Of a stretch of 64,000 nucleotides of DNA, positions 41,222 through 49,998 are shown in pieces. This stretch comes from Candidatus Peribacteria bacterium (GTDB lineage Bacteria > Patescibacteriota > Gracilibacteria > Peribacterales > Peribacteraceae), in NCBI GenBank assembly GCA_020632295.1, contig JACKFU010000001.1:633290-697289 (forward strand). The letters run 5' to 3'. The translations under genes and the position numbers were made by a program. How positions within the stretch are numbered: the stretch's first letter is position 1; each line of letters begins with the position of its first letter. The notes below the pieces were generated by a model. It did no database searches. It was not told where the DNA came from and saw only the letters and a list, made by a program, of their open reading frames with translations.

Positions 41222-42913
41222 ATGTTTTCCTCTCTTACCACTACCGTTCAAAAGTCTCTCACGGATGCGTATGGTATTTCTGACATTACTGTGGCTTGGG
41301 AGAGACCCCAAGACAGTGCGCATGGTGACATTGCAACACCGGTTGCCATGCAGATAGCAAAGCAAGTTGGTAAAAGCCCGAAGGATATTGCAGAGACAAT
41401 TTGCAGTGCATTGTCTTCTCTTGATGCCATTGAGAATGTGGAGATTGCTGGCCCAGGGTATATCAATATTTGGTTAGGACCATCTGCATTGATTGATGAG
41501 CTATCACAGACGGCAGATTCTGTGTTGCCGATACCAAGACGAAAAGAGGATCCGGTGATTGTGGAGTATTCACAGCCAAATATCGCAAAGCCACTTGGTG
41601 CACATCACTTACTTACAACACTTATTGGTCAGTCCATTGCCAATATCTATGAACATCTTGGTTTTAATACTGTGAAGTGGAATTACATTGGTGACTGGGG
41701 GACGCAGTTTGGAAAACTTGCTGTTGCTGTTGAGAGGTGGGGAGATAAAAAGGAGCCGAGTCAGTACTCTATTGATGAATTACTTGCACTGTATGTTCGT
41801 TTCCACGAAGAGGTGGAAAACGATGCAACTCTCGAAGATGAAGCGCGCAGTGCATTTAAGAGACTCGAAGAGGGTGATGCAGCGCTAACAGCATTCTGGG
41901 AGGCAGTAGTCTCTACGACCAAGGCATCTCTTTCTGATGTCTATGAAGCATTGCATGTTTCGTTTGATCTTGATTACGGAGAGTCATTTTACCAGGACAA
42001 AATGGAGCCATTGTTACAAGAGGGCATCGAAAAACATGTATTTGTCGAAGGGGAGGGTGGGTCGCTCATTGTGCAGTTTCCTGAGGGGACAAACATGCCG
42101 CCATACCTTGTGCGTAAAGGTGATGGGGCAACACTCTATTCCACCAGAGATATTGCTCAGATGCGGTATCGCATTGATACCTACCATCCGAAGGAGGTGC
42201 TTATTGTGACAGATATTGCTCAGAAGCTTCACTTCGAACAACTTGAAGAAACCTGTAAGCAACTTCAGTGGACATTGCCATCGTTTACAAACGTTCTCAC
42301 GGGACGCATGCGCTTTGCAGACAAGAGTATGAGTACACGAAAGGGGAATGTGTTGAAACTTGAGGATATTCTTATGGAAGCTACGCAAAGAGCCGAAAAG
42401 AAAATTGCTGAGCATGGCGATACCATTCAAACGGATAATCCTGCAGAACTTGCAAGGATCATGGGGATTGGTGCTGTTTCCTATGGGATTCTCAGCCAGA
42501 ACAGGAAGCAGGATATTGTTTTCGACTGGGAGAAGATGCTGAGTTTTGATGGAAACAGTGCGCCGTATATTCAGTACACGCACGCGCGAGCACGGTCTGT
42601 CGTTGAAAAGGCAGGTGGAGTCTCTGGTGCTGTATCTGCTTCTGAGCTTAGCGAGAAAGAGCGCGTACTCATTAATACGTTGCTCCGGTTTCCCCGTGCA
42701 CTCGACGATGCGCGCATAGCGCATATGCCGCACATTCTTGCCAATTTTTTGTACCAGCTCTGTCAGGACTTTAATGCGTTTTATAACGATGAGCCTATCC
42801 TCAAAGCGTCTGAGCCGCAGAGGGGGCTTCGCGTTTACCTGACCGATCTCACCGCACAGGTTCTGAAAACCGGTGCCTCTCTTCTTACTATTTCTGTTCC
42901 CGATCGTATGTAA
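41222..42913 (+). CDS. argS: Arginyl-tRNA synthetase
   Basis: A 563-residue class I synthetase. N-terminal Add-1 domain, HIGH-type motif in SQPNIAKPLGAHHLLTT (LGAHH), MSTRKGNV from residue 370 in place of KMSKS as usual for ArgRS, and the DALR anticodon-binding domain at the C-terminus (NFLYQLCQDFNAFYND). HIGH is more diverged than usual (GAHH for HVGH). It likely charges tRNA-Arg. The next gene starts two bases after its stop. Confidence 0.95.
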   Translation: MFSSLTTTVQKSLTDAYGISDITVAWERPQDSAHGDIATPVAMQIAKQVGKSPKDIAETICSALSSLDAIENVEIAGPGYINIWLGPSALIDELSQTADSVLPIPRRKEDPVIVEYSQPNIAKPLGAHHLLTTLIGQSIANIYEHLGFNTVKWNYIGDWGTQFGKLAVAVERWGDKKEPSQYSIDELLALYVRFHEEVENDATLEDEARSAFKRLEEGDAALTAFWEAVVSTTKASLSDVYEALHVSFDLDYGESFYQDKMEPLLQEGIEKHVFVEGEGGSLIVQFPEGTNMPPYLVRKGDGATLYSTRDIAQMRYRIDTYHPKEVLIVTDIAQKLHFEQLEETCKQLQWTLPSFTNVLTGRMRFADKSMSTRKGNVLKLEDILMEATQRAEKKIAEHGDTIQTDNPAELARIMGIGAVSYGILSQNRKQDIVFDWEKMLSFDGNSAPYIQYTHARARSVVEKAGGVSGAVSASELSEKERVLINTLLRFPRALDDARIAHMPHILANFLYQLCQDFNAFYNDEPILKASEPQRGLRVYLTDLTAQVLKTGASLLTISVPDRM

Positions 42914-42915
42914 TC

Positions 42916-44310
42916 ATGGCGTACTACCGTTCCACCCGCAGAACAAACACACAACCACTTGTTGTCTTCTTGCTCGTTGCTTCCTTTGGCATTCTCTTTG
43001 CCGGTTGCGGTGGGACGGAGCCTGCTGAGATTCCTCAAGCCGATGAATTTTCGTTTACTATGGAGGATATTTCGAAGGTGAAAGAATTGGCGAGCGATGG
43101 AACGGGTGCTTTTATACCGCGCTTGGAACTTGCACCTGAAAACGAAGGGGAGAGCACAGTGCCGGTAATTGATGTGGGATCCATTGCGAAGTTTACGGCA
43201 ATTCGCACCGGGGAAAATGAAGAGCAAGATCTCTATCGCGTAACCAATGCATTCTTAAATGTACGTTCGGCACCAAATGTCACTGCTTCGCAGCTTGGAA
43301 GACTAGAGCAGAGTGATACCGTAGAAGTACAAGAGTTTGTTGATGCAGCGTGGGCGAAAGTTGTCTTTGAGGGTCAGGATGGCTATGTGTCTTCTCGCTA
43401 TATTAGTAAACTTGTCTCAGAAGAGCAGCTTTCCAAAGAGAAGAAAAAATATGAAGGACTCTATTTTGTAGATTTTGGTTTTCTGAACGTTCGTAAAGAG
43501 GCAGACGCCAATAGCGATAAAATTGGTGAGCTTCCTGGGCAGTCGTTTATTCGACCACTTACAGTGGATGATGTATGGGCCCGCATTCCCTTTAAAGATG
43601 GAGATGGATACGTTGCTGTTCAGTACCTTACGCCATTCCTTCCAAACTTTCTGGTACGCCAGAGCCAATTTGCACTTCCTGTCGTGCATTATCGCTTAGT
43701 AAGCGAGGATATTATTGACCATATGCCACAGCACATTGCTGCACTTCGTGAGAACGGATATACGCTTTGGACACTGAACGATTTCTACCAACTTCTTCTT
43801 AGGCAGGAAGAGCGTGATGTCCGTCTTGATCCAAAGACTGTTATTCTTGCTGTCTCAGACATTACACCGCAGAACATTCGTGAGGTGTCCGATGCTCTCC
43901 GTGCCAGCAATGCCGAGGCAACGCTCTTTCTCTCGTCGAAGTACATTGGCGATGGTGCGCTTGACCAGAAGCAAATCGTAACGCTCCTAGCCAATGGTCA
44001 TGATATTCAATCTGCAGGACATACAGGTGACGACTTGCGTTCCCTGACAAATGCACAGGCAGAGTTGGAATTAAGCCAAAGTAAGAAGATTATCGAAGAT
44101 GTAACGAAGCGACCTGTGATTGCTATCGGATATCCTATTGGCGGAGTTAACGATCGCATAGCAAGCAAAGCTGCCGACATTGGGTATTTGCTCGGGCTCT
44201 CTACTGCACCGGACACGAGCTTTAACCGAACACAATTACTTCGCATACCAAGCATTGTTGTTACGGCTTCGACAACTGCAGACGATCTCCTTTCGCTATT
44301 GAAACAATAG
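42916..44310 (+). CDS. Lipoprotein with two SH3 domains and degenerate deacetylase domain
   Basis: A 464-residue lipoprotein (LFAGC, Cys31). Two bacterial SH3 domains follow (TNAFLNVRSAPNVTASQLGR and FGFLNVRKEADANSDKIGEL), then a NodB-type polysaccharide deacetylase fold (PVVHYRLVSEDIIDHMPQHI). The metal His motif is kept (GHDIQSAGHTGDD) but the TFDDG motif reads AVSDI, so only one Asp remains. It may bind cell wall or act as an altered deacetylase. It ends overlapping the convergent gene by 15 bp. Confidence 0.85.
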   Translation: MAYYRSTRRTNTQPLVVFLLVASFGILFAGCGGTEPAEIPQADEFSFTMEDISKVKELASDGTGAFIPRLELAPENEGESTVPVIDVGSIAKFTAIRTGENEEQDLYRVTNAFLNVRSAPNVTASQLGRLEQSDTVEVQEFVDAAWAKVVFEGQDGYVSSRYISKLVSEEQLSKEKKKYEGLYFVDFGFLNVRKEADANSDKIGELPGQSFIRPLTVDDVWARIPFKDGDGYVAVQYLTPFLPNFLVRQSQFALPVVHYRLVSEDIIDHMPQHIAALRENGYTLWTLNDFYQLLLRQEERDVRLDPKTVILAVSDITPQNIREVSDALRASNAEATLFLSSKYIGDGALDQKQIVTLLANGHDIQSAGHTGDDLRSLTNAQAELELSQSKKIIEDVTKRPVIAIGYPIGGVNDRIASKAADIGYLLGLSTAPDTSFNRTQLLRIPSIVVTASTTADDLLSLLKQ

Positions 44311-44553
44311 AGACTTACTTACTTGCGCTGCTTGTTTGGCGGCCTCTGCAGCAATTTTTTGAAGAACGGCATCGCCGTTTTGGTACATGTACCACGCACC
44401 CCAGAGGAAGACCAGAACAGGAATGATGCTGATGATTCCTTTGATGCTTGCTCCAAACATTCGCATGCGATCACGCTTATCCATACGTCGAAGGTGTTCA
44501 ATAATTTCTTCAAGTTTTGCGTCGGTTGATGTTGGAATCTCCTTTTTACGCAT
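44296..44553 (-). CDS. Small one-helix membrane protein, end of envelope operon
   Basis: An 85-residue protein: a basic helical start (KLEEIIEHLRRMDKRDRMRM), one membrane helix (about residues 38-58, GIISIIPVLVFLWGAWYMY) and an Ala/Lys-rich end. Unknown family. It follows FemAB by 10 bp and probably belongs to that operon. Confidence 0.68.
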   Translation of the reverse strand: MRKKEIPTSTDAKLEEIIEHLRRMDKRDRMRMFGASIKGIISIIPVLVFLWGAWYMYQNGDAVLQKIAAEAAKQAAQVSKSLLFQ

Positions 44554-44563
44554 AGTATTAGGG

Positions 44564-45598
44564 TTAAAATCCGCGACGCCATTTGCGGAATGTTTCGAAG
44601 GCGCGGGTTGCATAGTACCGTGACTTGAGTGGTACGTCTATGCAGTGGGCAATTTCGAGGAGCTGTCCTCCAAATCCTGTTTTAAATGTTCGTACGCCAG
44701 CAAATGGATGTTTTGATTGTCCTTCTGGGGAAATGCCCCAAAAGTTGTAGACATGATCTCCGCGCTTCAAGGCGTCTTGTATCGCTGTCCACTGCAACAG
44801 GTAACTTGCAGGAATTTTTGCATGTGCGTGTGTACTTGCACCATGGTGATAACTGGTTTCACCAAATGCATGCATGTGAATAGAGCAGGCAATGACCTCT
44901 CCGTCGTAGAGTGCTTTATACATAGTGCATTCGTTACGTGCAGAGAAGTGCCTGACCTGCGCTTCAAAAAATGTATTGGTGTACGGTGTAAACTGATGAC
45001 GTTTTCGCGTTTCTTCATGGAGAGTGATGAAGGTATCAAGATCGCGCAGCGGATGAGTTGATGCCTCAATAGTCACTCCTTCTTTTTCTGCTCTTCGAAT
45101 GAGATTCCTCGTATTTTTTCGCATTCCTTTCAATATTTCCTCTTCTGTTACTGGTTTGCTTGTTGTAGTTTCTTCTTCCCATGGGTTTGGTGTCTGCAGT
45201 GGTATGTACCAGATGTGTTCTGCGAGGAGATGAAGTGGAGAGCTAAGAGCTACGTGCTGAGAGCTGAGAGCTAACTGTCCTTCAGGGAGAAATGGGCTGA
45301 GGCGTATAAAGCTACAGTGTCGTTTTAGGGCCTCTTCTTTGAGAGCATCAAGAATCATCTTTCCACTTATTACTGGTCCGTATGGTACGGCGAGGTGACG
45401 TCCTCTCCTTGCATTCACAACGATTGCCTGGCAAATGCCTACGGTTTTATCCTCATCAATTGCCTCAAGGCGAATAGGGGGTTGATTTGTGTCTCGATAG
45501 ACTTCTCCCATTGTCCAGCTTTGGAGAAATGGGCGAAATTGCTGCTTACTGAGAAAGCCGTCCCACGTTTGCTGGTCTTGCGCAATGCGGATATCCAT
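44564..45598 (-). CDS. FemAB/FemX-type peptidoglycan bridge aminoacyltransferase
   Basis: A 344-residue protein with two GNAT-like lobes: FIRLSPFLPEG, TRNLIRRAEKEGVTIEASTH, YHHGASTHAHAKIPASYLLQ and DALKRGDHVYNFWGIS are the FemAB marks. These enzymes use aminoacyl-tRNA to add residues to lipid-linked peptidoglycan precursors. A heptamer tract in the gene encodes LALSSQHVALSSPLHLL. Neighbours (MurF-like ligase, DegT aminotransferase) support cell-wall work. Confidence 0.9.
   Translation of the reverse strand: MDIRIAQDQQTWDGFLSKQQFRPFLQSWTMGEVYRDTNQPPIRLEAIDEDKTVGICQAIVVNARRGRHLAVPYGPVISGKMILDALKEEALKRHCSFIRLSPFLPEGQLALSSQHVALSSPLHLLAEHIWYIPLQTPNPWEEETTTSKPVTEEEILKGMRKNTRNLIRRAEKEGVTIEASTHPLRDLDTFITLHEETRKRHQFTPYTNTFFEAQVRHFSARNECTMYKALYDGEVIACSIHMHAFGETSYHHGASTHAHAKIPASYLLQWTAIQDALKRGDHVYNFWGISPEGQSKHPFAGVRTFKTGFGGQLLEIAHCIDVPLKSRYYATRAFETFRKWRRGF
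45238..45272. repeat. Heptamer tandem repeat GAGAGCT
   Basis: Five seven-base units (GAGAGCT, AAGAGCT, ACGTGCT, GAGAGCT, GAGAGCT) within the FemAB coding sequence. Confidence 0.85.
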
Positions 45599-45604
45599 GG
45601 AGTA

Positions 45605-46840
45605 TCAGCCTACCAGACTCGAAAGGAGTTTCGCGAGTTTTTGGGCTTGAACTTGGGTCATTGTTGGATGTGTGGGGAGTGTAAGAATCTCGCGATCAAT
45701 CCTCTCTGCATGGGGACAGGAGCCTAGAATGTAGCCGGCAGATTCTTGACTGACGGATCTCGGACAGACTGTTGCTCCCGTCCAGCCATCATCAAGATAA
45801 ATGTTGTATTTCTTTAGCGTATTACGTATCTCATCTGCATTTGGGACGTAGATGGGAAACTTTTGTAGCGGGAAATGTTCGCTGATACCGACAGGGATTT
45901 GCCAGTTATTTTTTTGTGCGTGTTCAAGATAGTATGTTGTGAGCGTTCGCCTGTGGTTATTGATGCTGTGGAAGAATTTAAGTTGCCACTTAACAAGACC
46001 AGCGCACGCATTTGGCATTTTGCTGAGTACAGGTTGCTGAACTCCTTGTTTTTCTTTAGTGGTGAGGACGGGAATCAGTATCCCTAGTTTGCGTGCTATG
46101 CTCATCAGTAGTTTTCCAATACCAATGCCATAGAGTGGCTTTGTTATGCCATAAAGAAGAGGGTAGAGTAGTGCTTTACCTATAGTCATATGGGTAATGG
46201 ATTTTGTGCGCATCGCTTCGTTTGCTAGCGCATCGACTAGTGTCGTATTTTTTGCGATGGCAGCACCACCGAGAATGCCGGAGGCTGCTTTATCTCGCCC
46301 GAAGCTCAGCATGATGGCATCGGCATACTTCCCGATGACTTTTGGTCCTGTCACATCGGGGATGATGTGTGCACAGTCCTCGATGAGGAGGAGATCATGC
46401 TTATCGGCAATTGCTCTGAGTGCTTTTACGTCGGCAACTATGCCAAAAGTATGTTGGCAGATGATGGCTTTGGTACGGGTGGTTATTTGGGTACTGAGGT
46501 TCTCAAGATCGAGATTAAGTGTGTCGCTATTTGTATCGGCAAAGATGGGTGTATACCCCGCGGCATGAATAGCGTTTGGTAGGGCAACACAGGTAAACCC
46601 TTGAATGATGATTTCGCTGCCGCTCTCAAAATTGCATGCGCGCAGGATAGCTAGCAAGGCATCGCGACCACTCCCAAAGAGCGTACATTCTCCTTCGAAC
46701 CATCGACTGAGTGTCGCTTGCAATTCATGACCATTCTCACCCTTTTGCCATGTCCATGGTTTTATGAGGTACCCAAGACTTCTGCGTATATACGATGGGG
46801 TACAGTGTGGCCCGAAGGTGTGGTGAATGACGGCGGTCAT
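45605..46840 (-). CDS. DegT/DnrJ/EryC1/StrS family PLP aminotransferase
   Basis: A 411-residue fold type I enzyme: GSGRDALLAILRACNFESG, EIIIQGFTCVALPNAIHAAG, LLIEDCAHI and the PLP-Lys segment SFGRDKAASGILGGA. Relatives aminate nucleotide keto-sugars for surface glycans. PLP could come from PdxST in this window. The ATG overlaps the MurF-like TGA (ATGA). Confidence 0.88.
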   Translation of the reverse strand: MTAVIHHTFGPHCTPSYIRRSLGYLIKPWTWQKGENGHELQATLSRWFEGECTLFGSGRDALLAILRACNFESGSEIIIQGFTCVALPNAIHAAGYTPIFADTNSDTLNLDLENLSTQITTRTKAIICQHTFGIVADVKALRAIADKHDLLLIEDCAHIIPDVTGPKVIGKYADAIMLSFGRDKAASGILGGAAIAKNTTLVDALANEAMRTKSITHMTIGKALLYPLLYGITKPLYGIGIGKLLMSIARKLGILIPVLTTKEKQGVQQPVLSKMPNACAGLVKWQLKFFHSINNHRRTLTTYYLEHAQKNNWQIPVGISEHFPLQKFPIYVPNADEIRNTLKKYNIYLDDGWTGATVCPRSVSQESAGYILGSCPHAERIDREILTLPTHPTMTQVQAQKLAKLLSSLVG

Positions 46841-48363
46841 ACGAGGAGTGATTGAATACTGGAGGGTTTTACCCTTCCTTCGCAAACAAGAAGATCTCCT
46901 GCAGCAAGTGGTTTTGTTTTGCTGCTAAGTAGTTCAACGGGTTTGCCATATCCTTCTTCAAGCATGGCAGCGTGTTTTTTCGATGTCACAATAATGCGAT
47001 CAAATACTGGTGCTGCCTGACTTCCTAACTCTCGATGAATAGTCTGTTCCAGATTGCCAAGTTCAATCAGTCCTGGTGTCAGGAGTACTTTCTGCTTTAT
47101 TGGTTGAGATGCGGCCCAAGCAATTGCTGCACGAAAACTTTCGGGGCTTGCATTGTGGGTATCGTCGAGGATAGTAATACCTCGTTCGCTACGAATAGAA
47201 AACGTTGCTGACGGAGGAGTAAAGGTATTGAGACGCTTGGCAATTGCCTGTGTATCCATTCCTAATTCTTGCGCTACTGCGATAGCAAGCAAGACGTTTG
47301 TCACGTTGTGTGTTCCGTGAAGTGGTACATGTATCTGGACATTGTCGACACGGAAGGAGATTCCCGTTCCTGTTTCTTCGATATCGAATGCTTCTTTATC
47401 TGCATGCCCGCCGGTACCTACGACGATGTGCTTTGCTTTGGTATGCGCCAGTGCCTTTTGGCAGAGCTCATTATCTCCATTGATGAATGCGACACCGGTT
47501 TGCGGTAGATACTGAACGAGCTCTGCTTTTGCATTGCAGAGTGCATCCTGACTACCGAAGAGTGCAATGTGCTGAGAGCCAATGTAGGTAATCATGCCCA
47601 TGGTTGGTTGTGTGATGCCGCAGAGCCTCGCTATTTCGCCTTTGCGATATGCTCCCATTTCGATGATGGCAATGAGCGCATCGTCTGTGCTATGTCGTGG
47701 TAGCTCGCTGAGTAGCCACTTTGAAACGCCCATTTCAGAATTGACATATGCTGGAGTAAAGATGATGTCTTTCTCAGCCAGGAGGTGAGCAATGAGTTCT
47801 TTTGTTGTCGTTTTTCCGACAGATCCCGTAATGCCAATTACCATCATGTTTTTGTATGTCTGTCTCAATGATGCAGCTTTCTGCATCATTTGGCGCTTCA
47901 TTATTCGATCGATTGGCAAGAAGAGTGCCCATACCAGTGCAAGGATTACAGGCTGCGCCAGGAGAGAACCAACAAGGGTCCAGTTATTGTTATGGAGCAG
48001 TGTGATGAGCGCGAGGTTAATGCAGAGAGCTCCAAGCACGAGGAGCATTGCCTTTAGTGTCCATCGTGGGTATCTTTGCTTTCTGCCTATAATCTGGAGC
48101 AGTGCCATACCAGCCATTACTGCGATGCATGCATCAATGTAGGCGTAGGTCGGCAGGTGTGTCAGCTGAAGGGAAAGCAATGTAATAACTAGGATGACCG
48201 GCCGGAGAATGCCAATGAGCTGTCGTATATATCCTTCTGATCGCAGATGTTCTTTGAGGCGATCTATGCGCCACTCTTTTATTTGCCAGAGTGTAGCAAA
48301 TGTGAGTAGCGGAGAAAGTACCGCAAGCAGAAAGAGGCCGATGCGAATGAGGGTGATGCTCAT
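46837..48363 (-). CDS. MurF-like Mur ligase with N-terminal membrane domain
   Basis: A 508-residue fusion. Residues 1-150 form four or five membrane helices in place of the normal MurF substrate domain; then GITGSVGKTTTKEL (ATP loop, 179-187), NSEMGVSKWLL, IIEMGAYRKGEI, HGTHNVTNVLLAIAVA and DDTHNASPESFRAAI match the Mur ligase central and C-terminal domains of MurF. It probably joins a peptide to a UDP-MurNAc or related precursor at the membrane. The replaced N-terminal domain makes the substrate uncertain. ATGA overlaps link it to both neighbours. Confidence 0.88.
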   Translation of the reverse strand: MSITLIRIGLFLLAVLSPLLTFATLWQIKEWRIDRLKEHLRSEGYIRQLIGILRPVILVITLLSLQLTHLPTYAYIDACIAVMAGMALLQIIGRKQRYPRWTLKAMLLVLGALCINLALITLLHNNNWTLVGSLLAQPVILALVWALFLPIDRIMKRQMMQKAASLRQTYKNMMVIGITGSVGKTTTKELIAHLLAEKDIIFTPAYVNSEMGVSKWLLSELPRHSTDDALIAIIEMGAYRKGEIARLCGITQPTMGMITYIGSQHIALFGSQDALCNAKAELVQYLPQTGVAFINGDNELCQKALAHTKAKHIVVGTGGHADKEAFDIEETGTGISFRVDNVQIHVPLHGTHNVTNVLLAIAVAQELGMDTQAIAKRLNTFTPPSATFSIRSERGITILDDTHNASPESFRAAIAWAASQPIKQKVLLTPGLIELGNLEQTIHRELGSQAAPVFDRIIVTSKKHAAMLEEGYGKPVELLSSKTKPLAAGDLLVCEGRVKPSSIQSLLV

Positions 48364-49112
48364 AGGTATGTGCGAATGACAGCGGCAATCTCCATAGCTC
48401 TATCGCGATGAACACGATGACGGACTCCTGCATAGGCATGGAGCTTTGCATGAGGTATTTCTTTCTCCATGATACGTGCGTCAGAATATGGTGTCATGCC
48501 GTCATCTGTTCCCCAAAAGAGATCTGTTGGCACTGAAATGTGTCGTAATAGAGGCTTAAGATCTTCGCGTGTTACAAGAATAAGTGTCTTTCGCATAACT
48601 TCTGATGCTTTCTCGTAGTCGTGCACACGGACGAGTTTGTAGAGCAGTGTTTTGCCAAGAGGTTCAAGCTTACGAAGTCCGGGAAGTGCAAAGATGGCTT
48701 TTCCTCCTTTGGCAAGCATAAGCCCTATCACGCGTTTGATGTGCCTTGGGTGGTGGATACCAGCTGCGGCACAGAGGAAGAGATGAGAAGGAATTGAAAA
48801 TTTAGAATGTAAAATTGATAATTTTTCTGTGACAAGTTTAATGGCAACACGCCCTCCATGTGAATGGCCTAACAAAAACCATTCATTTTTCATTGTTAAT
48901 TTTCCATTGTTCATTTGCTGGCTAAGCCAGCACAACGCCCAGTCGGCGTAGTCATCATTTGAAAATGGATGCTCGGGATCTGGCTCATCGCCAAATCCAG
49001 GAAGGTCGGGTGCGAGCACGGTAACATCGTCATGCTTCAGTGCTTCTTTGAGCTCGGTAAACGATTCTTTAGAGCCACCCCAACCATGGAAGCAGACGAG
49101 TGTCTTTGTCAT
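48360..49112 (-). CDS. Alpha/beta hydrolase
   Basis: A 250-residue alpha/beta-hydrolase. FHGWGG (8-13) forms the oxyanion hole, GHSHGG places the nucleophile Ser84, and FWGTDD and VRHRVHRD supply the acid and base. The substrate is unknown; in this operon it may work on an envelope lipid or ester. Two AT-rich heptamer-like tracts in the gene encode QQMNNGKLTMKNEW and TEKLSILHSKFSIPS, which look like inserts in loops. Confidence 0.88.
   Translation of the reverse strand: MTKTLVCFHGWGGSKESFTELKEALKHDDVTVLAPDLPGFGDEPDPEHPFSNDDYADWALCWLSQQMNNGKLTMKNEWFLLGHSHGGRVAIKLVTEKLSILHSKFSIPSHLFLCAAAGIHHPRHIKRVIGLMLAKGGKAIFALPGLRKLEPLGKTLLYKLVRVHDYEKASEVMRKTLILVTREDLKPLLRHISVPTDLFWGTDDGMTPYSDARIMEKEIPHAKLHAYAGVRHRVHRDRAMEIAAVIRTYL
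48788..48915. repeat. Two AT-rich heptamer-like tracts in the hydrolase gene
   Basis: AATTGAAAATTTAGAATGTA with AAATTGATAATTTTT (48791-48825) and CATTTTTCATTGTTAATTTT with CCATTGTTCATTT (48884-48916) have an irregular seven-base period. Confidence 0.65.
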
Positions 49113-49606
49113 TAATTGAGTTTAAGCAATTGGTTAATGTCTCGCGCAACGCTATTTGGGTGCGGCACCATATCCATAATTGCGTTTTCATCGTACGTTA
49201 CTGTACCGCCAGTGTCGAACCATAGTGTTCCATACCCTAGAATTGTTTGCGCTAGTCCATGCTTCTTTGTTTCCACCCCTTGAATATTATCGAGAGGAAT
49301 CTGTCGCATGTCATCTGTTTGGTACAGTGCCTCTTTAATCCAGATGACACGTTTTGTTGTAATAACAATATCTTCCATTGCCTCAGAGAGGAGCCTATGA
49401 AAATACCAATGGTGCACAAGACATGCGAGGAGTACACCGCCGATAAATAGACTATTTGCAATAATTGGTAATGCACTATGCAGGGCAAGTGCTGCCATAA
49501 ATATACCGCTAATGCCTGCTACGAGAAGCATCGCCATTACGGTTGGCATAACGTACTTCACCCAGTGTGTCGAAAGTGCGCGAACGATGTGTTCTGGTTC
49601 TCCCAT
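49112..49606 (-). CDS. Membrane protein with bacterial PH domain
   Basis: A 164-residue protein: two membrane helices (about 20-65) and a PH-like domain (DIVITTKRVIWIKEALYQTD, IPLDNIQGVETKKHGLAQTI, GYGTLWFDTGG) of the YdbS/bPH2 type. Role unknown. Linked to both neighbours by TAATG overlaps. Confidence 0.85.
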   Translation of the reverse strand: MGEPEHIVRALSTHWVKYVMPTVMAMLLVAGISGIFMAALALHSALPIIANSLFIGGVLLACLVHHWYFHRLLSEAMEDIVITTKRVIWIKEALYQTDDMRQIPLDNIQGVETKKHGLAQTILGYGTLWFDTGGTVTYDENAIMDMVPHPNSVARDINQLLKLN

Positions 49607-49842
49607 TATGTATAGTTGATAATATAGAGTAGTGTCGATGTAGATAGCACTATGAATATAGTGATGATAATGTACATCCAGATAATGAGGTTGCTTTGAA
49701 AGGTGCTACTGGGCTTTTTTCCGGGTTCAATAGCAGCAAGTAGCTGTTCATGCTTTAGCGTAATTCGCTTATATTCGTGGATAAACAGAAGCATAATGCA
49801 GACAGAGATGGCCTGTATAACGATGAAGACGATCGTTGGCAT
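49606..49842 (-). CDS. Two-helix membrane protein, first gene of the envelope operon
   Basis: A 78-residue protein with helices at about 3-25 and 50-74 and a short charged loop (HEYKRITLKHEQLLAA). Unknown family. The start MPTIVFIVIQAIS is chosen because the upstream codons would overlap tRNA-Met. TAATG joins it to the PH-domain gene. Confidence 0.7.
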   Translation of the reverse strand: MPTIVFIVIQAISVCIMLLFIHEYKRITLKHEQLLAAIEPGKKPSSTFQSNLIIWMYIIITIFIVLSTSTLLYIINYT

Positions 49843-49921
49843 AGTGCTCAGTATAGCATTTTTTAGTATGTTTCCTCTTTTTTCGCTGCTTCTTATCCTG
49901 CATAATCGGCTAAGAAACCTT

Positions 49922-49998
49922 GCCACGATAGCTCAGTTGGTTAGAGCGCGGGACTCATAAGCCCGAGGTCGCTGGTTCAATTCCAGCTCGTGGCACCA
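49922..49998 (+). tRNA. tRNA-Met(CAT), elongator-like, with integration at its 3' end
   Basis: Acceptor GCCACGA/TCGTGGC, D-arm AGCTCAGTTGGTTAGAGC, anticodon loop ACTCATAA (anticodon CAT), T-arm CTGGTTCAATTCCAG, and encoded CCA. The paired first base and lack of GGG-CCC pairs in the anticodon stem argue against initiator; a tRNA-Ile2 cannot be excluded. The 3' end also encodes, antisense, the last residues of a serine recombinase. Confidence 0.95.
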
